Positions 1 to 5,281 of a stretch of DNA of 23,439 nucleotides are shown here, one piece after another. The notes under the pieces were generated by a model. That model was not told the DNA's origin. It saw nothing but the letters and a program-made list of their open reading frames with translations, and made no database searches. Positions within the stretch are counted from its first letter, which is position 1; each line of letters begins with the position of its first letter. Both the position numbers and the translations under genes were made by a program. The DNA comes from a virus. The DNA is taken from positions 1 through 23,439 of the IMG/VR virus record IMGVR_UViG_3300025543_000221. The stretch is one strand, 5' to 3'.

Positions 1-1
1 C

Positions 2-145
2 TGTACTCAGGTGCAACTAGTTAAGTGTAGACGTACAGGACGTACAGGGGTAGCTGGCTGGCTCTTTTATGAGAACCATAGCAGTCGCTTGGTAGCTACT
101 CAGGCACCTGAGACTAAGGCAGCTAATGCACATGACGATTTTTAA
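2..145 (+). CDS. Replicative DNA helicase(-primase), T7 gp4-like, C-terminal fragment (5' end outside window)
   Basis: The frame opening at base 2 stays open for 47 codons to TAA at 143-145; the rest of the gene lies upstream of the window. The fragment contains KCRRTGRTGVAGWLFYE, which resembles the T7 gp4 helicase C-terminus as I remember it (KCRFTGDTGIAGYMEY). It then runs into a polar tail ending HDDF. In T7 the acidic gp4 tail ending in phenylalanine contacts the gp5 DNA polymerase, and the DDF ending here fits that role. The position directly before the cell-wall hydrolase and T7-type polymerase genes supports the call. Seen: the reading frame and motif. Inferred: identity of the missing part, including whether a primase domain is fused. 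The call rests on a short fragment. Confidence 0.72.
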   Translation, partial: CTQVQLVKCRRTGRTGVAGWLFYENHSSRLVATQAPETKAANAHDDF

Positions 146-147
146 CC

Positions 148-561
148 ATGATAACCGCAGCAGTGTTATGTATGGCCCTTAACATCTACCATGAGGCTAG
201 AGGGGAACCATTAGCAGGTCAGATAGGTGTGGCACATAGCGTGTTAAATCGTATGGCTGACAGTAGGTATCCCGATACAGCTTGTGAGGTTATAAAGCAA
301 GCTAAGTATCATGGGTGGGACATGATTAACCCTATTAGATACCAGTGCCAGTACAGTTGGTTCTGTGATGGTTTGTCTGACAAGCCCCAAAATGGTAAAG
401 CAATGCTGGAAGCTACTATTTTAGCACAGCACGTATTATCTGGTAAGTCTATTGACATTACCGAAGGTGCTACGCATTACCATGCAGACTATGTACACCC
501 GTACTGGGCAGATGAAATGACCACCACAATTAAGTTGGGGTCACATATTTACTATAGGTAA
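148..561 (+). CDS. Cell-wall hydrolase, SleB/CwlJ family (Hydrolase_2)
   Basis: A 137-aa single-domain protein. The N-terminus carries LNIYHEARGE (residues 11-20) with the presumed catalytic Glu16, followed by GQIGVAHSVLNR (24-35), CQYSWFCDG (67-75), GATHYHADYVHPYWAD (about 106-121) and a terminal HIYYR. These are the conserved blocks of the SleB/CwlJ peptidoglycan hydrolases (lytic transglycosylase or amidase type). There is no signal peptide, so it would need a holin or another route to reach the wall. The gene starts 2 bases after the helicase stop, with no clear Shine-Dalgarno in front of ATG 148, so it may be translated by reinitiation. It is likely a lysis enzyme, though a role at DNA entry is possible. 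The family call is strong; the exact bond cleaved is not visible. Confidence 0.88.
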   Translation: MITAAVLCMALNIYHEARGEPLAGQIGVAHSVLNRMADSRYPDTACEVIKQAKYHGWDMINPIRYQCQYSWFCDGLSDKPQNGKAMLEATILAQHVLSGKSIDITEGATHYHADYVHPYWADEMTTTIKLGSHIYYR

Positions 562-564
562 CCT

Positions 565-2289
565 ATGACTAGATTAATATTCGATATAGAGACTAATGGC
601 CTAGCGCCTACAAAGGTATGGTGCATTATCACTAAGGATATTGACACTGGCGTCATAAGCTCATACGTAGAGGGCCAATGGCCTACATTTAATATAGCAA
701 TAGCACAAGCACAGGAGGTGATAGGGCATAACATTATAGGTTACGACATACCAGCGTGTGAGAAGTTACTAGGCACTGACTTTAGCGCCTGTAAGATTAC
801 AGACACATTAGTCATGTCAAGACTAGCTGACCCACAGCGCGAGGCACACAGCCTAGGACACTGGGGCGAGAAGCTTGGATACCCTAAGGGTGACTATAGT
901 GATTGGACTCACTACACGCACGATATGCTCCTTTACTGTGAGCAAGATGTAAACGTAAACCATGAGGTGTATAAAGCTTTACTTAAAGAGCTAGAGGACT
1001 TTAATCCTGATAGCCTTGAGTTAGAGCATGACGTACAACGCATCATACAGCAGCAAATTAGAAACGGCTGGCTTTTGGATTCGCCAAAGGCTAGGGATTT
1101 AGTAGCGGAATTACAGGAGAAGTCATATGAACTTGAAGAGATTGTGCAGAAAGTGTTTTTACCTTTGCCGACCTTTTACAAAGCCATTGTACCTAAAGTT
1201 AAAAAAGATGGGAGTTACAGTATCGTTGGACTCAAGTTCCTCGGTGAAAGATGGGAAGAAGTAGGTGGCCCTTTTAGTCGTATTGACTGGCCTGTTTTTA
1301 ATCTGGCTAGTAGGCAACAAATAGGGCGATACCTCAAGCACTTTGGATGGAAGCCTAAGGCCTTTACAGAGACAGGCCACCCTATCGTATCTGAGGACAT
1401 ACTTAAGAATGTCAAGGGCATACCTGAGGCTGAGTTGATTGCCTCCTACCTATTAGTAGGTAAGCGCATAGCTCAGGTACGTAGTTGGCTTGAGGCTGCC
1501 CATGAGGACACAGGGCGGGTGCATGGTTACGTTAATACTAATGGTGCTGTGACAGGGCGTATGACCCACAGCAAGCCTAATTTAGCGCAGGTGCCTAGCT
1601 CTAGTAGCCTTTACGGGCCAGAGTGTCGCTCATGTTGGATAGTACCTAAAGGTTATAAGCTTGTTGGTATAGACGCCTCTGGTTTAGAATTGAGAATGCT
1701 TGCCCACTTCATGGATGATGCAGACTATACTAACACTATACTCACAGGAGACATACACACAGCTAACCAGAAAGCTGCTGGTCTTGATACTAGAAATCAG
1801 GCCAAGACTTTCATATACGCTTATTTATATGGCGCAGGTGACGAGAAGATAGGTAGTATTGCAGGTGGCGGTAGAGTAGTAGGTAAAAGACTTAAGGATA
1901 GTTTCCTCAAGGCTACACCAGCACTTGCAAAGCTTAAGGAAAATGTTGCACAGTCAGCAGCTAAGGGCTACATAACAGGCTTAGATGGACGTAAAGTGTT
2001 TATCAGGTCAGAACATGCAGCACTTAATTCGTGTTTACAGTCAGCAGGTAGTTTAATTATGAAACAAGCCTTGATTATTCTTGACAGATATGCTATACTA
2101 TGGGGTATAGATTATAAGTTTGTTGGCAATATCCATGACGAGTTTCAAGTAGAGGTACGTGAAGATCAAGCATCTAAGTTTGGTGCATTAGCAGCTAGTT
2201 GTATTGAGGCTGCTGGTATTCACTTCAAGCTCAGGTGTCCCTTAGCAGGGGAATTTAACGTAGGCAATAGTTGGGCCGATACTCACTAG
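565..2289 (+). CDS. DNA polymerase, family A, T7 gp5-like, with 3'-5' exonuclease domain
   Basis: The phage replicative polymerase, 574 aa (T7 gp5 is 704). The exonuclease domain holds FDIETNG (Asp7, Glu9), HNIIGYD (Asp61) and YCEQD (Tyr124, Asp128), so proofreading residues look intact. Polymerase motif A is GIDASGLELR (Asp370, Glu375), motif B is RNQAKTFIY (Arg410, Lys414, Tyr418) and motif C is NIHDEFQVEV (His524, Asp525, Glu526). Tyr418 matches T7 Tyr526, the position that permits dideoxynucleotide use. The thumb segment between about residues 199 and 244, where T7 carries its thioredoxin-binding insert, is present but appears about 25 residues shorter. The exonuclease domain is also shorter. 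The ATG follows AGGT by a normal spacing. It probably works with the helicase whose tail ends at 145. Confidence 0.96.
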   Translation: MTRLIFDIETNGLAPTKVWCIITKDIDTGVISSYVEGQWPTFNIAIAQAQEVIGHNIIGYDIPACEKLLGTDFSACKITDTLVMSRLADPQREAHSLGHWGEKLGYPKGDYSDWTHYTHDMLLYCEQDVNVNHEVYKALLKELEDFNPDSLELEHDVQRIIQQQIRNGWLLDSPKARDLVAELQEKSYELEEIVQKVFLPLPTFYKAIVPKVKKDGSYSIVGLKFLGERWEEVGGPFSRIDWPVFNLASRQQIGRYLKHFGWKPKAFTETGHPIVSEDILKNVKGIPEAELIASYLLVGKRIAQVRSWLEAAHEDTGRVHGYVNTNGAVTGRMTHSKPNLAQVPSSSSLYGPECRSCWIVPKGYKLVGIDASGLELRMLAHFMDDADYTNTILTGDIHTANQKAAGLDTRNQAKTFIYAYLYGAGDEKIGSIAGGGRVVGKRLKDSFLKATPALAKLKENVAQSAAKGYITGLDGRKVFIRSEHAALNSCLQSAGSLIMKQALIILDRYAILWGIDYKFVGNIHDEFQVEVREDQASKFGALAASCIEAAGIHFKLRCPLAGEFNVGNSWADTH

Positions 2290-2298
2290 GACAGACTT

Positions 2299-2640
2299 AT
2301 GAAACGCAAAGGCAGAAAACACGAATATGATTATGAGCACAGAAGAAACAGACTACTAGAGCTTTTTGAACTTAAAGGTGGTAAGTGTGAGCACTGTGAC
2401 TTACGTGACCTAAAGCACATTGAGATTTATGACTATCACCACATAGACCCTTCACAGAAAGAGTTTAACGTAGGAGGTAATATACTAAAATCAATGGAGC
2501 AAGTGTTAAAAGAAGCTGAAAAGTGTTTACTATTATGTTCTAACTGTCATCGTATTGAGCATAATAGGCTTAGTAGAGTAAATAGAGCTAAAGAAACAAA
2601 AAGACTGAAAGAAGAGAATAAACAGATGTCTTTACTTTAA
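2299..2640 (+). CDS. Free-standing HNH endonuclease (probable homing endonuclease)
   Basis: A 113-aa basic protein with an HNH fold signature. It has the zinc pairs CEHC (Cys30, Cys33) and CSNC (Cys80, Cys83), the first catalytic histidines in DYHHIDP (about 45-51), and the second half LLCSNCHRIEH (78-88). The gene sits alone between the polymerase and the exonuclease, genes that are usually close neighbours in T7-like replication arms. This is typical of a homing HNH gene that has landed between core genes. AGGA about 8 bases before ATG 2299 could act as ribosome binding site. The polymerase and exonuclease on either side are both complete, so no intron or intein is evident. Function as a nickase or homing enzyme is inferred from family and context. 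Confidence 0.87.
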   Translation: MKRKGRKHEYDYEHRRNRLLELFELKGGKCEHCDLRDLKHIEIYDYHHIDPSQKEFNVGGNILKSMEQVLKEAEKCLLLCSNCHRIEHNRLSRVNRAKETKRLKEENKQMSLL

Positions 2641-2658
2641 AATTAAAAGAGGTAACGT

Positions 2659-3417
2659 ATGAACATAAAGAATAGTAAAGGCAAGCCCTTTGACAAATGC
2701 TTTATTGATGCTGATTCTATCATCTATCGCATAGCTCTTAAGACTGACATAGACTTAAAGCAAGCCATGGAATACTACGATAAAGCCATAGAGGACATTG
2801 AGTGGGAGACTTGCAGCACAGAGACTAAGGTAGCTTTAAAAGGCACTGGTAACTTTCGTTATGATATAGCAGAAGATTACAAAGGCCAGCGTAAGCTTAA
2901 AGAGCAAGAGGAAGACCCTAATCCTGAGGTAACAGAGAGGCGCAAGGAACTCAACGAGTATGCTTATAGCCTAGGGCATTTTAAGTCTGATAACTGTGAG
3001 GCTGATGATGTAGTATCCATATGGGCGCAAGAAGCTTTAGATGCTAAGGAGCACTTTGTTATTGCACACATAGACAAAGACATTGACATGGTAGAAGGTT
3101 GGCATTACAACTTCACCAAAGAGACTTTGTACTACATATGTAAAGACCAAGGCTACCGCAAGATGTGCCTACAGATGCTCACAGGAGACTCTACGGACAA
3201 CATACAAGGCCTCGTAGGTATCGGGCCTAAGAAAGCTGAAAAGCTTCTGGCTGACGTACCTACGGCTGGTATGCTGGCTAAGGTACAAGAGGCGTGGCAA
3301 GAGGCTCACCCTGAGGATTGGCATGACAGGCTAGAGGTGTGTTGGAACCTACTGTACATGAGGCGTGATTGGGGCGGCTTTAGGCGCTTAACCATAGAGG
3401 ATACTTTAAATGTCTAG
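2659..3417 (+). CDS. 5'-3' exonuclease, FEN/T7 gp6-like
   Basis: A 252-aa metal-dependent flap/5' exonuclease. Acidic clusters that would bind two metals are FIDADS (Asp17, Asp19), CEADD (Glu114, Asp116, Asp117), HIDKDID (Asp139, Asp141, Asp143) and GDSTDN (Asp177, Asp180). The last runs into the helix-hairpin-helix-like stretch LVGIGPKKAEKLL (185-197), which binds DNA. In T7-like phages this enzyme removes RNA primers and degrades host DNA for nucleotide recycling. AGAGGT precedes ATG 2659 at good spacing. The last codons overlap the next small gene by 8 bases. The family assignment is secure; the T7 gp6-like role follows from context. Confidence 0.92.
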   Translation: MNIKNSKGKPFDKCFIDADSIIYRIALKTDIDLKQAMEYYDKAIEDIEWETCSTETKVALKGTGNFRYDIAEDYKGQRKLKEQEEDPNPEVTERRKELNEYAYSLGHFKSDNCEADDVVSIWAQEALDAKEHFVIAHIDKDIDMVEGWHYNFTKETLYYICKDQGYRKMCLQMLTGDSTDNIQGLVGIGPKKAEKLLADVPTAGMLAKVQEAWQEAHPEDWHDRLEVCWNLLYMRRDWGGFRRLTIEDTLNV

Positions 3418-3568
3418 TAAAGGTCACTGGTTCCCTTGCGGGAACATAAACATGAAAGGACGTAAGACACAGAAAGCTGCTTGTGGGTGCTGTAGTGAAA
3501 TACAGAACCAAAAAGACAAGCTCCTTAGAAAAATACATAGAAAAGAAGCTAAGGAGACTTATGACTAA
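3410..3568 (+). CDS. Small cysteine-containing protein, 52 aa, unknown function
   Basis: A short ORF linking exonuclease to endonuclease I. ATG 3410 overlaps the exonuclease stop by 8 bases and follows GAGG (3397-3400) at 9 bases. The TAA at 3566-3568 overlaps the start of endonuclease I. The protein is basic and holds Cys10 and a CGCC cluster (Cys25, Cys27, Cys28), which could bind a metal, and its C-terminal half is rich in Lys and Arg. A second ATG at 3452 (MKGRKTQ...) would give a 38-aa form starting closer to the cysteine cluster. I do not recognise a named family, although similar tiny CGCC ORFs are familiar near phage replication genes. Reality of the gene is supported by tight packing and ribosome binding site; function is unknown. 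Confidence 0.6.
   Translation: MSSKGHWFPCGNINMKGRKTQKAACGCCSEIQNQKDKLLRKIHRKEAKETYD
3551..3556 (+). promoter_or_regulatory. Ribosome binding site deciding the endonuclease I start
   Basis: AAGGAG at 3551-3556 ends 4 bases before ATG 3561. The longer reading frame could begin at GTG 3483, but ATG 3561 gives a protein beginning MTKFRSGLE, which lines up with FRSGLE of T7 endonuclease I. Confidence 0.6.
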
Positions 3569-3938
3569 GTTTAGATCAGGCCTTGAAAGTGCCTTTAGTG
3601 ACGCTGTTGGCCCTACGGGATTCCAGTATGAACCCTACAGGCTACCTTACACGATACATAAGAAGTACGTACCAGACTTCATATGTGAGCGTACAGGGGC
3701 TATGATAGAGTGCAAGGGATTCTTTAGAGTAGGTGACACACAGAAGTACAAAGCTATCAGGGACGAGATTGATAGACCATTGATATTTGTATTCTCTGAT
3801 TCACGTAAGCGCCTTAGGAAAGGCTCTAAGATGAACCTAGGTGAGTGGTGTGACAAAGAAGGTCTGGCACACTTCACCATGAAATCTATTGATAAGTTAC
3901 TGGAGCATTTAAAATGTCTAGCACCTTTGAAGAAGTAA
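3561..3938 (+). CDS. Endonuclease I, T7 gp3-like Holliday junction resolvase
   Basis: A 125-aa protein of the phage T7 endonuclease I family, which cuts four-way junctions and branched DNA and helps degrade host DNA before packaging. From ATG 3561 the catalytic set matches T7: Glu9 in FRSGLES (T7 Glu20), Asp39 in YVPDF (Asp55), and Glu50 and Lys52 in IECKG (Glu65, Lys67). The segment IFVFSDSRKRLRKGS followed by GEWCDKEGL matches the later T7 block IVFSSSRTKLYKGS and GEFCEKHGI. The T7 protein is 149 aa, with a longer N-terminus. An in-frame extension to GTG 3483 exists but would run through the whole tail of the preceding small gene. The 3' end overlaps the next ORF by 25 bases. Confidence 0.92.
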   Translation: MTKFRSGLESAFSDAVGPTGFQYEPYRLPYTIHKKYVPDFICERTGAMIECKGFFRVGDTQKYKAIRDEIDRPLIFVFSDSRKRLRKGSKMNLGEWCDKEGLAHFTMKSIDKLLEHLKCLAPLKK

Positions 3939-4081
3939 AAGAACAGATATTAAATAAGTATGACGTTGACTTCTTGTGTGAGCTGTTAGGCATTACAAGC
4001 GAGTCTTTAGTTGATCGTTACGAAGACTTGGTAATGAAAAACTTAGATATGTTTACTGAGGAGGATGAAGATAATGAATAA
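3914..4081 (+). CDS. Small acidic protein, 55 aa, conserved-looking phage ORF of unknown function
   Basis: ATG 3914 is preceded by GGAG (3902-3905) at 8 bases. The ORF overlaps endonuclease I by 25 bases and the DUF3310 frame by several bases. The protein begins MSSTFEEVKEQ, continues through YDVDFLCELLGITSESLVDRYEDL and ends in an acidic tail EEDEDNE. Two short amphipathic helices are likely. Small acidic proteins with a similar VDFL..LLGIT.E.L.DR.ED pattern are common between nuclease and DUF3310 genes in marine podoviruses as I recall, but I know of no assigned function. Packing and ribosome binding site make it a likely real gene. Confidence 0.68.
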   Translation: MSSTFEEVKEQILNKYDVDFLCELLGITSESLVDRYEDLVMKNLDMFTEEDEDNE

Positions 4082-4427
4082 AATTATAGATTGGCCTAAG
4101 TATAATTTTATAGATGATTTTGGAGATATGGAGGCAATAATGAGCGAAGAAGAACCTAAAGCACTTGAGACTCAAGTAGGTGGGAGTCACTACCAGAACA
4201 TGAAGATTCAGCCTATAGAGTTCATACAAGCTAACAGGTTATTCTTCTGTGAAGGTAACGTAGTTAAGTATGTCGTTAGGTGGCGTACTAAGAATGGGCT
4301 TGAGGACTTGAAGAAAGCAAGGCATTACCTTGACCTTCTGATTGAAGAGAACACCCCTGTTGCTACAGAACAGGAGACTGCTCTAGCACCTAGGCACACC
4401 AATGAACCAATAGACGGGAATAAATAA
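4074..4427 (+). CDS. DUF3310 protein (family associated with the T7 gp1.7 nucleotide kinase)
   Basis: From ATG 4074 the product is 117 aa. The DUF3310 core runs VGGSHYQ, IQPIEFIQANRL, GNVVKYVVRWRTKNGLEDL and KKARHYLDLLIEE, the usual signature. This family is linked to T7 gp1.7, a nucleoside monophosphate kinase acting on dGMP and dTMP, so a role in dNTP supply next to RNR is plausible but inferred. Start choice is uncertain. GAGGAGG (4058-4064) supports ATG 4074; the in-frame ATG 4065 touches that motif. A second strong site, GGAGG at 4130-4134, precedes ATG 4140 by 5 bases and would give a 95-aa protein starting just before the conserved core. The 3' end overlaps the lysozyme start as TAATG. 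Confidence 0.85.
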   Translation: MNKIIDWPKYNFIDDFGDMEAIMSEEEPKALETQVGGSHYQNMKIQPIEFIQANRLFFCEGNVVKYVVRWRTKNGLEDLKKARHYLDLLIEENTPVATEQETALAPRHTNEPIDGNK

Positions 4428-4867
4428 TGTCACAGTTAGCTAAGATGATTACAGCACATGAGGGTGTAGAGACACACGCTTACAAATGCACAGCCAATAA
4501 GACTACTATAGGCGTAGGGCGTAACATAGACCCTAATGGAGGCATAGGCTTAAGTCAACGGGAGATAGCCTACTTACTAGCTAATGACATTGAGCGTGTA
4601 GAGGATGAACTATCAATAGCATTCCCGTGGACTATTGACTTAATCATGCACTCTCCTGCTCGTTATGACGCCTTGGTTGACATTTGCTTTAACCTAGGTA
4701 TGCCTAGGCTACGTAAGTTTGAAAAGGCTTTACAGGCCTCCTATGACCACAAGTGGGACGAGGCAGCAGACGAGTTTATGGACAGTCGATGGGCCAAACA
4801 GGTAGGCAAGAGAGCAGTTGAGATTTGTGCCATGATTCGTACAGGTGAATATCAGAAGGAATACTAA
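4427..4867 (+). CDS. Endolysin, lysozyme (muramidase) of the T4-like GH24 type
   Basis: A 146-aa glycan-cleaving lysozyme. The N-terminal catalytic region has HEG (Glu12), AYKC (Cys21) and TTIGVGRNID (Thr27 at the third catalytic position). The spacing is Glu, eight residues, Cys, five residues, Thr, matching T4 lysozyme Glu11-Asp20-Thr26 with Cys in place of Asp. This Asp/Cys alternative is known among phage endolysins. The later block ALVDICFNLG is the usual second conserved helix, and SRWAKQVGKRAVEICAMIRTGE closes the domain as in T4-like enzymes. There is no signal peptide or SAR segment, so export would depend on a holin; one lies far away at 17850-18254. It is coupled by TAATG to genes on both sides. 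Confidence 0.92.
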   Translation: MSQLAKMITAHEGVETHAYKCTANKTTIGVGRNIDPNGGIGLSQREIAYLLANDIERVEDELSIAFPWTIDLIMHSPARYDALVDICFNLGMPRLRKFEKALQASYDHKWDEAADEFMDSRWAKQVGKRAVEICAMIRTGEYQKEY

Positions 4868-5058
4868 TGAAAGGTCAAGTGCGAGGGTTAGCGTTAGAAC
4901 TACTAAGGCAGGATTGTGTAGACAGCTTAGATAAAGCTCAGGCTTTATATGATCTAGGTTCAGCGAGTAAGACTTATACAAAAGCAGAGCGTAATGCTAT
5001 TAGTTCTTGTAAGATTTATGACGAAGCATTACATGGGAGCACTAAGGATGATCATTAA
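4867..5058 (+). CDS. Small protein, 63 aa, unknown function
   Basis: ATG 4867 overlaps the lysozyme stop as TAATG, and the 3' end overlaps the thioredoxin-like gene by 11 bases, so translation is probably coupled through three genes. The protein is a mixed-charge, likely helical polypeptide with two cysteines (Cys17, Cys48) and no membrane segment. I do not recognise a family. Its place between lysozyme and redoxin does not point clearly to either lysis or nucleotide metabolism. Confidence 0.62.
   Translation: MKGQVRGLALELLRQDCVDSLDKAQALYDLGSASKTYTKAERNAISSCKIYDEALHGSTKDDH
5035..5039 (+). promoter_or_regulatory. Ribosome binding site deciding the thioredoxin-like start
   Basis: GGGAG at 5035-5039 lies 8 bases before ATG 5048. 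The frame is open back to ATG 4994, but the extra 18 residues resemble no redoxin N-terminus, and the fold normally begins with a short strand like MIIKFYT. Confidence 0.6.
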
Positions 5059-5281
5059 GTTTTACACAGAGGGTTGTCAGCCTTGCAAAGCAGTCAGTAC
5101 AGTGCTTAACCATGAAGAGGTTGACTACGAAGAGATTGACATTGGAAAAGACATTGATGCAGCAATCCACTACAAAGTACGTAGTGTACCTACAGTTATC
5201 AATACTGAAACTGGAGCCACCCTAGTTGGATTTAAAGGGATAAGAGAAACAACGGAGTGGATAAATGAGCATTGTAATTGA
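5048..5281 (+). CDS. Small thioredoxin/glutaredoxin-like protein with CQPC active site
   Basis: A 77-aa redoxin fold. It begins MIIKFYTEGCQPC (active-site Cys10 and Cys13), then VDYEEIDIGK, and the cis-proline block SVPTV (Pro48), ending GIRETTEWINE. The proline just before the second cysteine is thioredoxin-like, whereas the short length is glutaredoxin/NrdH-like. It overlaps the RNR alpha gene by 17 bases, so it is most likely the electron donor that reduces the CxxC at the RNR alpha C-terminus. A second possible role is suggested by the T7-type polymerase, since T7 recruits host thioredoxin as processivity factor. That is inference only. Confidence 0.88.
   Translation: MIIKFYTEGCQPCKAVSTVLNHEEVDYEEIDIGKDIDAAIHYKVRSVPTVINTETGATLVGFKGIRETTEWINEHCN

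Noticed and set aside
32-49. Two tandem CGTACAGG copies that look like an iteron or promoter repeat
   Set aside because: They lie in frame in the helicase C-terminus and encode RTGRTG, matching the conserved TGxTG motif of T7 gp4.
3483-3560. Longer endonuclease I from GTG 3483
   Set aside because: The added residues overlap the 52-aa gene, lack a good ribosome binding site, and the T7 alignment starts at FRSGLE just after ATG 3561.
4994-5047. Longer redoxin from ATG 4994
   Set aside because: The extension is inside the 63-aa gene and has no redoxin features; GGGAG is placed for ATG 5048.
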